Below are positions 1 through 5,845 of a DNA stretch of 9,246 bases, one piece after another. The stretch covers positions 1 through 9,246 of the forward strand of contig JAEZJB010000123.1 in assembly GCA_023415845.1 (NCBI GenBank). Reading direction: 5' to 3'. The notes beneath the pieces were generated by a model that saw nothing but the letters and a program-made list of their open reading frames with translations, was not told where the DNA came from and made no database searches. Numbering within the stretch: position 1 is the stretch's first letter; each line of letters opens with the position of its first letter. Made by a program: the position numbers and the translations under genes. The DNA comes from Chloroflexota bacterium. Its GTDB lineage: Bacteria > Chloroflexota > Chloroflexia > Thermomicrobiales > UBA6265.

Positions 1-2
1 TG

Positions 3-983
3 GCGCAGGCAATGCCCGACGGCCGGGGAGGTACCGTGATCGGCGTCGCCGGATCCCTGCCAGCCGACGTCCTCGATCTTCCCGGCGTGGTGCAGGTGCA
101 GGCGATCCACAAGCCGTTCATGCTCGCCAGCCTCGAAGCCCGCCCCCACTCCGTGGTGCGAGTGGGTGATGTGGAAATCGGCGGCGGGCACCAGGCGATC
201 ATGGCTGGTCCCTGCTCGGTGGAGTCACAGTCGAGCCTGGTCGAGGTTGCCCATGAAGTGAAGGCGGCGGGAGCGAACATCCTGCGTGGCGGAGCATTCA
301 AGCCGCGAAGCTCCCCGTACTCCTTCCAGGGGCTTGGCGAAGACGGCCTGAAGGCACTGGCAGCGGCGCGGGAAGCGACGGGACTGCCGGTGGTGACCGA
401 GGTGATGGAGCCGGAGCAGGTTGACCTGGTGGCCGGGTACGTGGACATGCTCCAAATTGGATCTCGCAACATGGCGAATTTCCCGTTGCTCAAGCGGGTG
501 GGCAAAACCCGGACTCCGGTGCTGCTCAAGCGCGGTTTTGCCGCCACGCAGGAGGAATTCCTGATGAGTGCCGAGTACATCATGGCGGGAGGCAATACCA
601 ATGTCGTGCTCTGCGAACGCGGCATTCGAGCTTTCGACCATGCCTTCAGATTCTCGCTGGACCTGAATGTCGTGCCGTCGATCCGAGAAGTCTCCCATCT
701 TCCGATCGTGGTTGACCCGAGCCACGGAACGGGGCGACGGTCGCTGGTTGGACGGATGGCGATGGCAGGGCTGGCAGCAGGAGCCGATGGCCTGATGCTG
801 GAGGTGCATCCCGATCCCGACAACGCGCTGAGCGACGGATACCAGACCATCACGTCGGTTGAACTGGCCCACATTGCGCATCGCGCGCGGATGCTCACCG
901 CTGCACTGGCAGGATTTGATGCACCGAGCGACCTGGTGCCGGTCACATTGGCAGAGGCGACCGAGCTGGAGGCCATTGCCTAA
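3..983 (+). CDS. aroF: 3-deoxy-7-phosphoheptulonate (DAHP) synthase, AroF/AroG-II type with N-terminal ferredoxin-like domain, 5'-partial
   Basis: Condenses phosphoenolpyruvate with erythrose-4-phosphate to DAHP, the entry step of the cytoplasmic shikimate pathway to aromatic amino acids. Visible motifs in order are AGPCSVES, KPRSSPYSFQG, QIGSRNMANFPLLK, LKRGFAAT, VVDPSHGTGRR and MLEVHPDPDNALSDG. The family's four metal ligands are all present: Cys of GPCSVE, His of DPSHG, Glu of MLEVH and Asp of LSDG. Before the barrel, residues such as GGTVIGVAGSLP and IHKPFMLAS match the second half of the ferredoxin-like regulatory domain seen in Thermotoga-type enzymes, which mediates aromatic feedback inhibition there. 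The ATG at position 12 falls in the middle of that domain, and the frame is open to the window edge, so the real start is probably about 20-30 codons upstream, outside the window. The gene ends with TAA at 981-983. Identity is very secure; the N-terminus is missing rather than truncated by mutation. Confidence 0.96.
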   Translation, partial: AQAMPDGRGGTVIGVAGSLPADVLDLPGVVQVQAIHKPFMLASLEARPHSVVRVGDVEIGGGHQAIMAGPCSVESQSSLVEVAHEVKAAGANILRGGAFKPRSSPYSFQGLGEDGLKALAAAREATGLPVVTEVMEPEQVDLVAGYVDMLQIGSRNMANFPLLKRVGKTRTPVLLKRGFAATQEEFLMSAEYIMAGGNTNVVLCERGIRAFDHAFRFSLDLNVVPSIREVSHLPIVVDPSHGTGRRSLVGRMAMAGLAAGADGLMLEVHPDPDNALSDGYQTITSVELAHIAHRARMLTAALAGFDAPSDLVPVTLAEATELEAIA

Positions 984-1059
984 GCCAGACGACATGGCGG
1001 CCGTCAATCATGGACGGATTACGTAGGAGGAACCACACCCAATCTCCGCAAAACTCTCG

Positions 1060-1572
1060 ATGCGGGGCGGCGGCTTGTGTCGCAGGATCGAGACATGGCG
1101 ATCATCCATCGTTCAAGTGACGCGAGATGGCGGGATCGCATGTTGGATCTTCCCAGCAGGCAGGGTGTGTGTGGACGAGGTTCGGTTCCTCCGATTGCGG
1201 GACTATGCGGTGAGGTATCCAGACGGAACGGAGGTCGCGCTTCCACTCGACCGGACCGGCACCACGATTGCACGTGTAGGTGACGGGCGAACTGGCGAAG
1301 CCTGCGACGTGCTGGATGCCTGGGACAGGGACGCGATGCTGGAACTTCCCGCCGTGGTGATCTGGCCAGATTCATGCCCTGGTGTTCCCGATCGTGTCAG
1401 CGGACGGATCCGAAGCATTTCAGTGCTAGACGTTCGCGGTGAGATTGGCGCGATTCTCGTATCGGAGGAAACAATCTCGGTCTGGAAGGTGGCGGGTAGC
1501 GCGGTGGTGCTGACTCGCGGCCCAAGGCGGAAAGCCGACCATGTGATCGACCTGGGAGACGTTTTGCGGTGA
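1060..1572 (+). CDS. hypothetical protein, beta-rich, family not recognised
   Basis: I do not recognise this protein. From about residue 38 onward (1171 on) the codons show the G-rich first position and amino-acid mix of real coding sequence, with strand-like segments such as VRFLRLRDYAVRYPDG and SISVLDVRGEIGAILVSEE and no membrane helix or signal peptide. The start is uncertain. ATG 1060 has no ribosome-binding site next to it. A strong GGAGGA lies at 1026-1031 but has no start codon at a usable distance. In-frame GTGs at 1117, 1165 and 1171 are alternatives, the last preceded by GGCAGG at 1159-1164 and giving a 133-residue product. It lies between aroF and the integrase remnant, and its stop (1570-1572) overlaps an ATG by one base. 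It may be a real small gene or cargo of, or damage from, the decayed element downstream. Confidence 0.45.
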   Translation: MRGGGLCRRIETWRSSIVQVTRDGGIACWIFPAGRVCVDEVRFLRLRDYAVRYPDGTEVALPLDRTGTTIARVGDGRTGEACDVLDAWDRDAMLELPAVVIWPDSCPGVPDRVSGRIRSISVLDVRGEIGAILVSEETISVWKVAGSAVVLTRGPRRKADHVIDLGDVLR

Positions 1573-1864
1573 TGCCGGGAATTTTCACCAACATCCCAGA
1601 AACGGCACAAAGAGGCGAATCTGGGCCGATGAGGCGATAATTCCCAACATGAAGCGGGCCAACGGCGCCACGTCTCCCGATGCTCAACCCTTGACATTGC
1701 ACGCCTTGCGTCATACCGTGATCAGCGCTGGGGCATCAACGTTCCGCCGGGTGCTTCAGGACATCGGGATCCCCGATCATCCGAAAAGGGTCCGGCAAGG
1801 TGGGTCACTGGAAACGATCAAGCGATCGTTCCCTTTCCAGTGTTTTCATGAACTCGAGCAGTAG
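1572..1864 (+). pseudogene. tyrosine recombinase (phage-type integrase) remnant, C-terminal catalytic fragment
   Basis: The frame beginning at ATG 1649 reads KRANGATSPDAQ, then LTLHALRHTVISAGAST, then VLQDIGIPDHP. The HALRHT block is the His-x-x-Arg-His (box II) signature of tyrosine recombinases, normally followed by a stretch ending in a leucine-glycine-histidine motif; here IGIPDHP stands near that place. The catalytic tyrosine, the upstream catalytic arginine domain and the core-binding domain are absent: a whole enzyme is about 300 or more residues and this fragment is 71. A short ORF at 1572-1640 in another frame reads GIFTNIPETAQRGESGPM, which could be the segment that usually precedes box II, implying a frameshift. 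After about 1790 the reading frame runs through a strong hairpin and is probably no longer integrase. I infer a dead relic of a prophage or integrative element. No attachment site or tRNA target is visible. Confidence 0.5.
1806..1846 (+). terminator. bulged stem-loop with TTTT, terminator-like
   Basis: CACTGGAA (1806-1813) pairs with TTCCAGTG (1835-1842). The inner arm ACGATC (1814-1819) pairs with GATCGT (1824-1829), with a four-base loop AAGC and a five-base bulge TCCCT on the 3' side. TTTT follows directly at 1843-1846. The 14 paired bases plus T-run fit an intrinsic terminator reading rightward from aroF and the small genes behind it. The hairpin sits inside the tail of the integrase remnant, which suggests that tail is not under protein-coding constraint. 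It could also be a mobile-element end. Confidence 0.4.
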
Positions 1865-2055
1865 CCAACTCCGGCTATTGTTTCTTCGGTGGCCGTCAAC
1901 GAATGCACCACTCGGTGGCGTCCATCAAGATCCATCCCAACAAGACCGGGGGGTGGAGCGGGGTTCTGCCGTGGCCTCACACGAGGCACGGTTAGCGTGA
2001 GACGTTTACCTTTCCCAGGGTGGCGACCCCAGTGAAGATGCTTCAGAGGAAGAAC

Positions 2056-2093
2056 ACGGCATCGGCCCACTCTCACGAGTGGGCCGATGCCGT
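2056..2093 (-). terminator. 17-bp perfect stem-loop terminator of the zinc-ribbon membrane protein gene
   Basis: ACGGCATCGGCCCACTC (2056-2072) and its exact reverse complement (2077-2093) enclose the four-base loop TCAC. On the minus strand the stem begins 30 bases beyond the stop codon of the gene at 2124-3653 and is followed by GTTCTTCCTCT, a pyrimidine-rich tail. On the plus strand it is followed by TAAGGGA with no T-run, so it most likely terminates the leftward transcript. Confidence 0.8.
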
Positions 2094-2123
2094 TAAGGGA
2101 CTCACGCTGGTGAGTGGTGCCAC

Positions 2124-3653
2124 CTACGGCGTGGACAACGGCTGGCCGCAGTTCGCGCAGAATGCTCCAATCGGCGTGACCTGATGGCAGGCAGGGCAGA
2201 CGATTCGGCTTCCGGAGTCACCCAAGGTCGCCCGATCAGCGGCAATTGCAAGATCAAGGGTTCGCCGATAGGCAACGAAGGCGAGGATTGCCAGCGCGAG
2301 GGTGAGCAGGAACTCTGGCCAAATTCCCTCTGACTGAACTGCGAGCGACCCAAGCCACAGCACGAGCATACAGAGCACGCCGCCAGCAGCAGGAGCAAGC
2401 ACCATGATTGATGCTTTGGGGTCCAGCATGTACCGCCAGACGCCAGCACCGATGAGCGTACCAGCCAGCGTCACGACCACGGGCCGGAGCACGGCCTGTC
2501 CGATGATGGTGAGCGTCCAGTCACGGACGTTCATCAACGGTGCATTGCCGAGGGCCATGGGCCACCAGAACGTGGCCGCCAACCCGACTGCCAGGCCAGC
2601 CCCCGAGGTGCCGGACAGGATCATGCCGTCCATCACCTCATTGGCGAATTGCGGCCAGCGTCGAAGCAAGAGAGGTGCGGCTGACAGCCCGGCAATGATT
2701 GCAGCCGGAATGAGCAGGCCAACCACCAACCAGACCAGCCAGGGAGCCGGACCCGGGGCGAAATGCCCTCCAAATCCTCCCGCTCCGAAATTCAGGTGAC
2801 CTCGGTCGATCCACTGGCTGCGGACCACCCAACTGGCGATCATGCCCAGGAGGATGCCAGCCAGCGCGCCGATGCTCCCGACCCCGATCAACAGCAAGGG
2901 CGATTCGCGTTCGAAGACATCGTGCGCGGTAAGCGCTACCACGATCAGAAGTGGAATTACGGCTGAAGCGAGAATGAGCGCCCCGCCTGCCTGATTGAGC
3001 AGCAGGAGTACAAACACCACCAACGTTGCGACAAGGACGATGTTGCGCAGAAGCCGGATTTCGATGCCATTCATGCCGGGATCGAAGAACTGGCGCATCG
3101 TGTGCTCGACGCCGTGAAGGCGGTCGCGCACCGAGTCTCCCGACTCAGCTTCTGACGGCGGGGTTTCCTGTTTTCGGCTCCGATCGAAGCGGCGGAGGAG
3201 GCTCTCTGCCAAGCCCGGGCCACTCGATTGACGGGGACTGGCAGGTTCGCCGGCCGAGTCGCCCGCAGGTGGAGCCAAGGGGGTCGTGGGCGAGCCCGTA
3301 TCAGCCAGAGACGAACCAGGGACTTCCTCCTGGTCGGCAATGATGTCAGCTGGAGTCGTGTCACCACCTGACAGATCGCCCAGCGATGAGGTTTTGCGAC
3401 CCTCGGCGTCTTCGGGCACAGTCGTGCTGGGCCCATCCGATACCACTACAAGGTCGTGCCAAGCTGTATCGTCCAAATCCACAGGCTGGTCGGACGCAGC
3501 GACAGCCGACACCTCTTCCAGTGCCTCAGATCCTGAGGAACTGGACTCAGCGACGTCGTCGGACCCTTGTGTGCTCCCATCGCTGGCGTGATCAGGAGCC
3601 GGCACGGCGTTTTTGTCTTCCTGCCCTGTTGGGTCATCTGACTTGTCGAGCAT
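2124..3653 (-). CDS. multi-pass membrane protein with long acidic N-terminal tail and C-terminal zinc ribbon
   Basis: Predicted 509-residue integral membrane protein of unknown function. The start ATG (3651-3653 on the plus strand) has AGGAGA about eight bases upstream. The frame stays open a further 50 codons, but that stretch is promoter/leader-like and has no better start. Residues 1 to about 200 are hydrophilic and low in complexity, rich in Ser, Asp, Glu, Pro and Gly, and should be disordered and cytoplasmic. About seven to eight hydrophobic segments follow, near residues 203-220, 222-243, 251-275, 304-325, 342-360 (weaker), 380-405, 413-436 and 446-462. The C-terminus carries a zinc ribbon, CPAC (486-489) and CANC (499-502). 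The segment EVMDGMILSGTSGAGLAVG with a later LRPVVVTLAGTLIGAG loosely recalls PrsW-type intramembrane proteases, but I do not see the paired glutamates or the His ligand, so any relation is distant and probably not catalytic. It stands alone on its strand, divergent from the solute-binding protein gene and ended by the hairpin at 2056-2093. Confidence 0.85.
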   Translation of the reverse strand: MLDKSDDPTGQEDKNAVPAPDHASDGSTQGSDDVAESSSSGSEALEEVSAVAASDQPVDLDDTAWHDLVVVSDGPSTTVPEDAEGRKTSSLGDLSGGDTTPADIIADQEEVPGSSLADTGSPTTPLAPPAGDSAGEPASPRQSSGPGLAESLLRRFDRSRKQETPPSEAESGDSVRDRLHGVEHTMRQFFDPGMNGIEIRLLRNIVLVATLVVFVLLLLNQAGGALILASAVIPLLIVVALTAHDVFERESPLLLIGVGSIGALAGILLGMIASWVVRSQWIDRGHLNFGAGGFGGHFAPGPAPWLVWLVVGLLIPAAIIAGLSAAPLLLRRWPQFANEVMDGMILSGTSGAGLAVGLAATFWWPMALGNAPLMNVRDWTLTIIGQAVLRPVVVTLAGTLIGAGVWRYMLDPKASIMVLAPAAGGVLCMLVLWLGSLAVQSEGIWPEFLLTLALAILAFVAYRRTLDLAIAADRATLGDSGSRIVCPACHQVTPIGAFCANCGQPLSTP

Positions 3654-3694
3654 CGCGACTGTCTCCTGAGACGTCTTCCCTACCTGATTGAACC

Positions 3695-3700
3695 ATGATA
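3695..3700 (-). promoter_or_regulatory. possible -10 element for the leftward membrane protein gene
   Basis: Read on the minus strand the bases are TATCAT, about 40 bases upstream of the ATG at 3653. The best -35-like candidate, TTCGAC, lies 15 bases further upstream and is a poor match. It is a guess from spacing within a divergent intergenic region that must hold a promoter somewhere. Confidence 0.2.
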
Positions 3701-3764
3701 GCGGCCTGGTAAGCGGTCGAACTGCGACGATCGCACCTTCACCCCCAGGCGAGTCAGGTACAGG

Positions 3765-3770
3765 TATCAT
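3765..3770 (+). promoter_or_regulatory. possible -10 element for the rightward solute-binding protein gene
   Basis: TATCAT, followed by TTTCGGG, would place transcription start near 3777, leaving a leader of about 50 bases before the TTG start at 3828. No convincing -35 hexamer is seen 16-18 bases upstream (the area is ACCCCCAGG). It is the same hexamer as the minus-strand candidate 65 bases away. Confidence 0.22.
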
Positions 3771-3814
3771 TTTCGGGTGTCGCCATGGCGATGCCAGATG
3801 CACGAGATGTCCCC

Positions 3815-3821
3815 GGAAGGA
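3815..3821 (+). promoter_or_regulatory. ribosome-binding site GGAAGGA that decides a TTG start
   Basis: GGAAGGA ends six bases before TTG 3828. The in-frame upstream candidates GTG 3777, ATG 3798 and ATG 3807 have no comparable site; 3798 and 3807 are preceded only by GGCGATGCCAG-type sequence. Starting at TTG also gives a normal Tat-type signal length. Confidence 0.65.
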
Positions 3822-3827
3822 ATATTC

Positions 3828-5753
3828 TTGCCACGCAAACGAGCCGTTGATTCTCTCCCTCGCCTGCTCTCAAGCCAGCTCTCCCGACGCGCAGCGATCT
3901 CGCTCGGAGCAGGAGCAGCGCTCGGAGCGGCCCTGGCAGGAGCGCAGCAAGCGACACCCCCGGCGTCGCCATCGGCATCACCGATCATTGCTGCAGCGGC
4001 TTCGCCGACAGGTGCGACGCCGACCGCCGTGCCCGACTACCCGCTCAAGATCGTCACCGACCAACGTCCGCACTGGTCGGGTGAGCCGACCAAGGGCGGT
4101 GATTTGCGCCTCTTTGTGCGGCCGGACTACCTCGACGATTTCGTGCCCACCCACTTCCTGCAGGATTTCGGCGTGATGGTGTCGTATCTGGATCCGCTCG
4201 TATGGGCAGACCAGGTGACGCTCGAACCGAAACCATGGCTAGCGAGATCGTGGTCGTTTGCCGACGATGGGCTCTCGCTCGACATGGTGCTTCGCGAGAA
4301 CGTGACCTGGCATGATGGGTCGCCCTTCACAGCGGAGGACGTTCGCTTCTCATTGCTTTGTTACCGCGATGACTACGACAGCGCGGTGGCGTTCCTGCTT
4401 TCGGTGGTGCAAGACATCGAGGTGGTCGACGACCTGCGAGTACGGATTCTGTTCGATGAACCCGATGGCAACTTTCCGTTCAACGCTGCCAACCTGCCGA
4501 TTTTCCAGCGGGCCCAGTGGGAGGCGCACTGGCTGAGCAAGAGTCTGGGAGAGCGCACCCTCTCCGGTTTCGACTTCGGAGACAGCCATCCGATTGGTAC
4601 CGGTCCATGGGTGATTACGGAGCGCGGCCAGGACTCGGTCCAATTCCGTCCATTCGACGAGCACTTCGGCGCGGTGCCCTGGGCGGAGCGATTGACATTA
4701 ACGGCCGAGCCGGACTTCGACGCTCAGTTTGACGCGTGGAAACAGGATGAGGCTGACCTGATCTGGCCGTTTCCCGGCAGAGACGTGGATGCCAACCTCA
4801 ACGAGCCTGGTTTCCTGGTGGTCGCGGACGCCACGGTTTCCTGGTTTGCGGCGTTCAACTTTTCCAATCCGTTGCGCAATGAACCTGGCCTGATGGCCCT
4901 GCCTGGTGTACGCGAGGCAATGAACCTGGCGATCGACCGGGAGGCGTACGCAGCGGGTGTGCTGGGCGGCATGGTCGACGTAGAGCGGGCAGGGTTCATG
5001 ACCCAGCCGTGGGCAATTGACCCGGAGGTGCGGAATCCGGCCCGGGATGTTGATGCCGCCCGTCAGTTGCTGATGAACAATGGCTGGACCGATTGGGACG
5101 GCGATGGCGTGCTGGAGAGTCCGACGGGAGATCGTGGCGCATTTATCTGCATCGCGCGAGACGACGTCGATCCCAATTTCCTGGCCGTGCTGGACAGTCT
5201 CGACGCCAATCTCCGAGAAATCGGCTTCGCGCTCGACGTCCAGCGGCTCTCGGCTGAGGACTACACGGACCGCTGGATCAACCAGTTCGACTATGACCTG
5301 ATCGCGATCCAGCTTAACCAGTATCCGGCGTTCAACGAGTTCGACCTGATCGGCTCGCTGTGGAGCATTCGACGCAACCCGGCGGGCTGGAACCCGGGCG
5401 GCTACTGGAATGCTGCCGTTGACGAAGCGATTCTGGGGTACCTCAACTCGGTGGACGTGGACGACATGCGTGCCTACCTGCAGGTGATCCAGCAACAGAC
5501 GAACGACGACCTGTTCGCCCTTTGGCTGGGATTCCCGAAGCAGCCAGTGCTGATCAGGCCAAATATCTCTGGCTTCCAGCCCAACAAGATGTGGCAATCG
5601 TGGAACACCTGGGCGCTTTGGCAAGCGGACGACGCCGGGATCGTAACGCCCACGCCCATTCCAGCGACGCCACCGGTTGCCTCCCCGGCTGCAACCCAAT
5701 CCGACGATCAGGCGACACCAGTGGCGAGTCCGGCTGCATCACCAGTGACGTAG
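3828..5753 (+). CDS. ABC transporter extracellular solute-binding protein, family 5 (oligopeptide/dipeptide type), Tat-exported
   Basis: Binds a peptide or similar solute outside the membrane for an ABC importer. From TTG 3828 the product is 641 residues. The signal is Arg-rich, with LSRRAAISLGAGAALGAALAGA at residues 18-39: a twin-arginine motif (R20, R21), a hydrophobic core, and likely cleavage after AGA at 39. There is no lipobox Cys, so how it is tethered is unclear. Family 5 marks include PKPWLARSWSFADDGLSLDMVLR, the WHDGSPFTAEDVRFSL block, GTGPWVI, and VREAMNLAIDREAY followed by ARQLLMNNGW. Residues 422-430 (DWDGDGVLE) form an acidic calcium-loop-like turn. Both ends of the mature protein are Ala/Pro/Ser/Thr-rich (about 42-64 and the last 40 residues, with repeated ATPPVASPAA/ATPVASPAAS), which suggests wall-side linkers. 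No permease or ATPase gene is adjacent. The M24 peptidase gene follows after 92 bases on the same strand. The exact ligand cannot be read from the sequence. Confidence 0.93.
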   Translation: MPRKRAVDSLPRLLSSQLSRRAAISLGAGAALGAALAGAQQATPPASPSASPIIAAAASPTGATPTAVPDYPLKIVTDQRPHWSGEPTKGGDLRLFVRPDYLDDFVPTHFLQDFGVMVSYLDPLVWADQVTLEPKPWLARSWSFADDGLSLDMVLRENVTWHDGSPFTAEDVRFSLLCYRDDYDSAVAFLLSVVQDIEVVDDLRVRILFDEPDGNFPFNAANLPIFQRAQWEAHWLSKSLGERTLSGFDFGDSHPIGTGPWVITERGQDSVQFRPFDEHFGAVPWAERLTLTAEPDFDAQFDAWKQDEADLIWPFPGRDVDANLNEPGFLVVADATVSWFAAFNFSNPLRNEPGLMALPGVREAMNLAIDREAYAAGVLGGMVDVERAGFMTQPWAIDPEVRNPARDVDAARQLLMNNGWTDWDGDGVLESPTGDRGAFICIARDDVDPNFLAVLDSLDANLREIGFALDVQRLSAEDYTDRWINQFDYDLIAIQLNQYPAFNEFDLIGSLWSIRRNPAGWNPGGYWNAAVDEAILGYLNSVDVDDMRAYLQVIQQQTNDDLFALWLGFPKQPVLIRPNISGFQPNKMWQSWNTWALWQADDAGIVTPTPIPATPPVASPAATQSDDQATPVASPAASPVT

Positions 5754-5757
5754 TGCT

Positions 5758-5798
5758 GCAGAATCGTTGCTCGGTTGGACGCAGTGCCCTGATTCTGC
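5758..5798. repeat. 8-bp inverted repeat between solute-binding protein and peptidase genes
   Basis: GCAGAATC (5758-5765) and GATTCTGC (5791-5798) are perfect reverse complements separated by 25 bases, with G-T wobbles possible on both sides. It begins four bases after the TAG of the solute-binding protein gene. No T-run follows, so it may be a processing or mRNA-stabilising stem, a weak terminator, or chance. Confidence 0.3.
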
Positions 5799-5845
5799 GA
5801 AAGTGACGAGACGAGGCATAGACCCGACTTCGAAAGGAATGACTG

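Noticed and set aside
225..1007. 260-codon minus-strand frame across the DAHP synthase gene
   Set aside because: Antisense shadow of a certain gene; His/Arg/Gln-rich composition typical of such frames and no ribosome-binding site.
1001..1017. Small inverted repeat CCGTC/GACGG after the DAHP synthase stop
   Set aside because: Only five pairs and no T-run, too weak to call a terminator.
1576..1644. GGGAATT ... AATTCCC inverted repeat flanking 55 bases, considered as insertion element ends
   Set aside because: Only seven bases, no target duplication, and no transposase between them.
1763..1777. ATCGGG-ATC-CCCGAT dyad in the integrase remnant
   Set aside because: Six pairs with a three-base centre, easily expected by chance in GC-rich DNA; considered as a recombination core site but there is no second copy.
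2404..2799. 131-codon plus-strand frame inside the membrane protein gene
   Set aside because: Antisense to the hydrophobic segments; Pro/Ala/Thr-rich shadow with no motif.
4698..5699. 333-codon open frame on the minus strand inside the solute-binding protein gene
   Set aside because: It is fully antisense to a gene with clear family motifs, has no family resemblance, and its length follows from the G/C-biased third positions of the sense gene.
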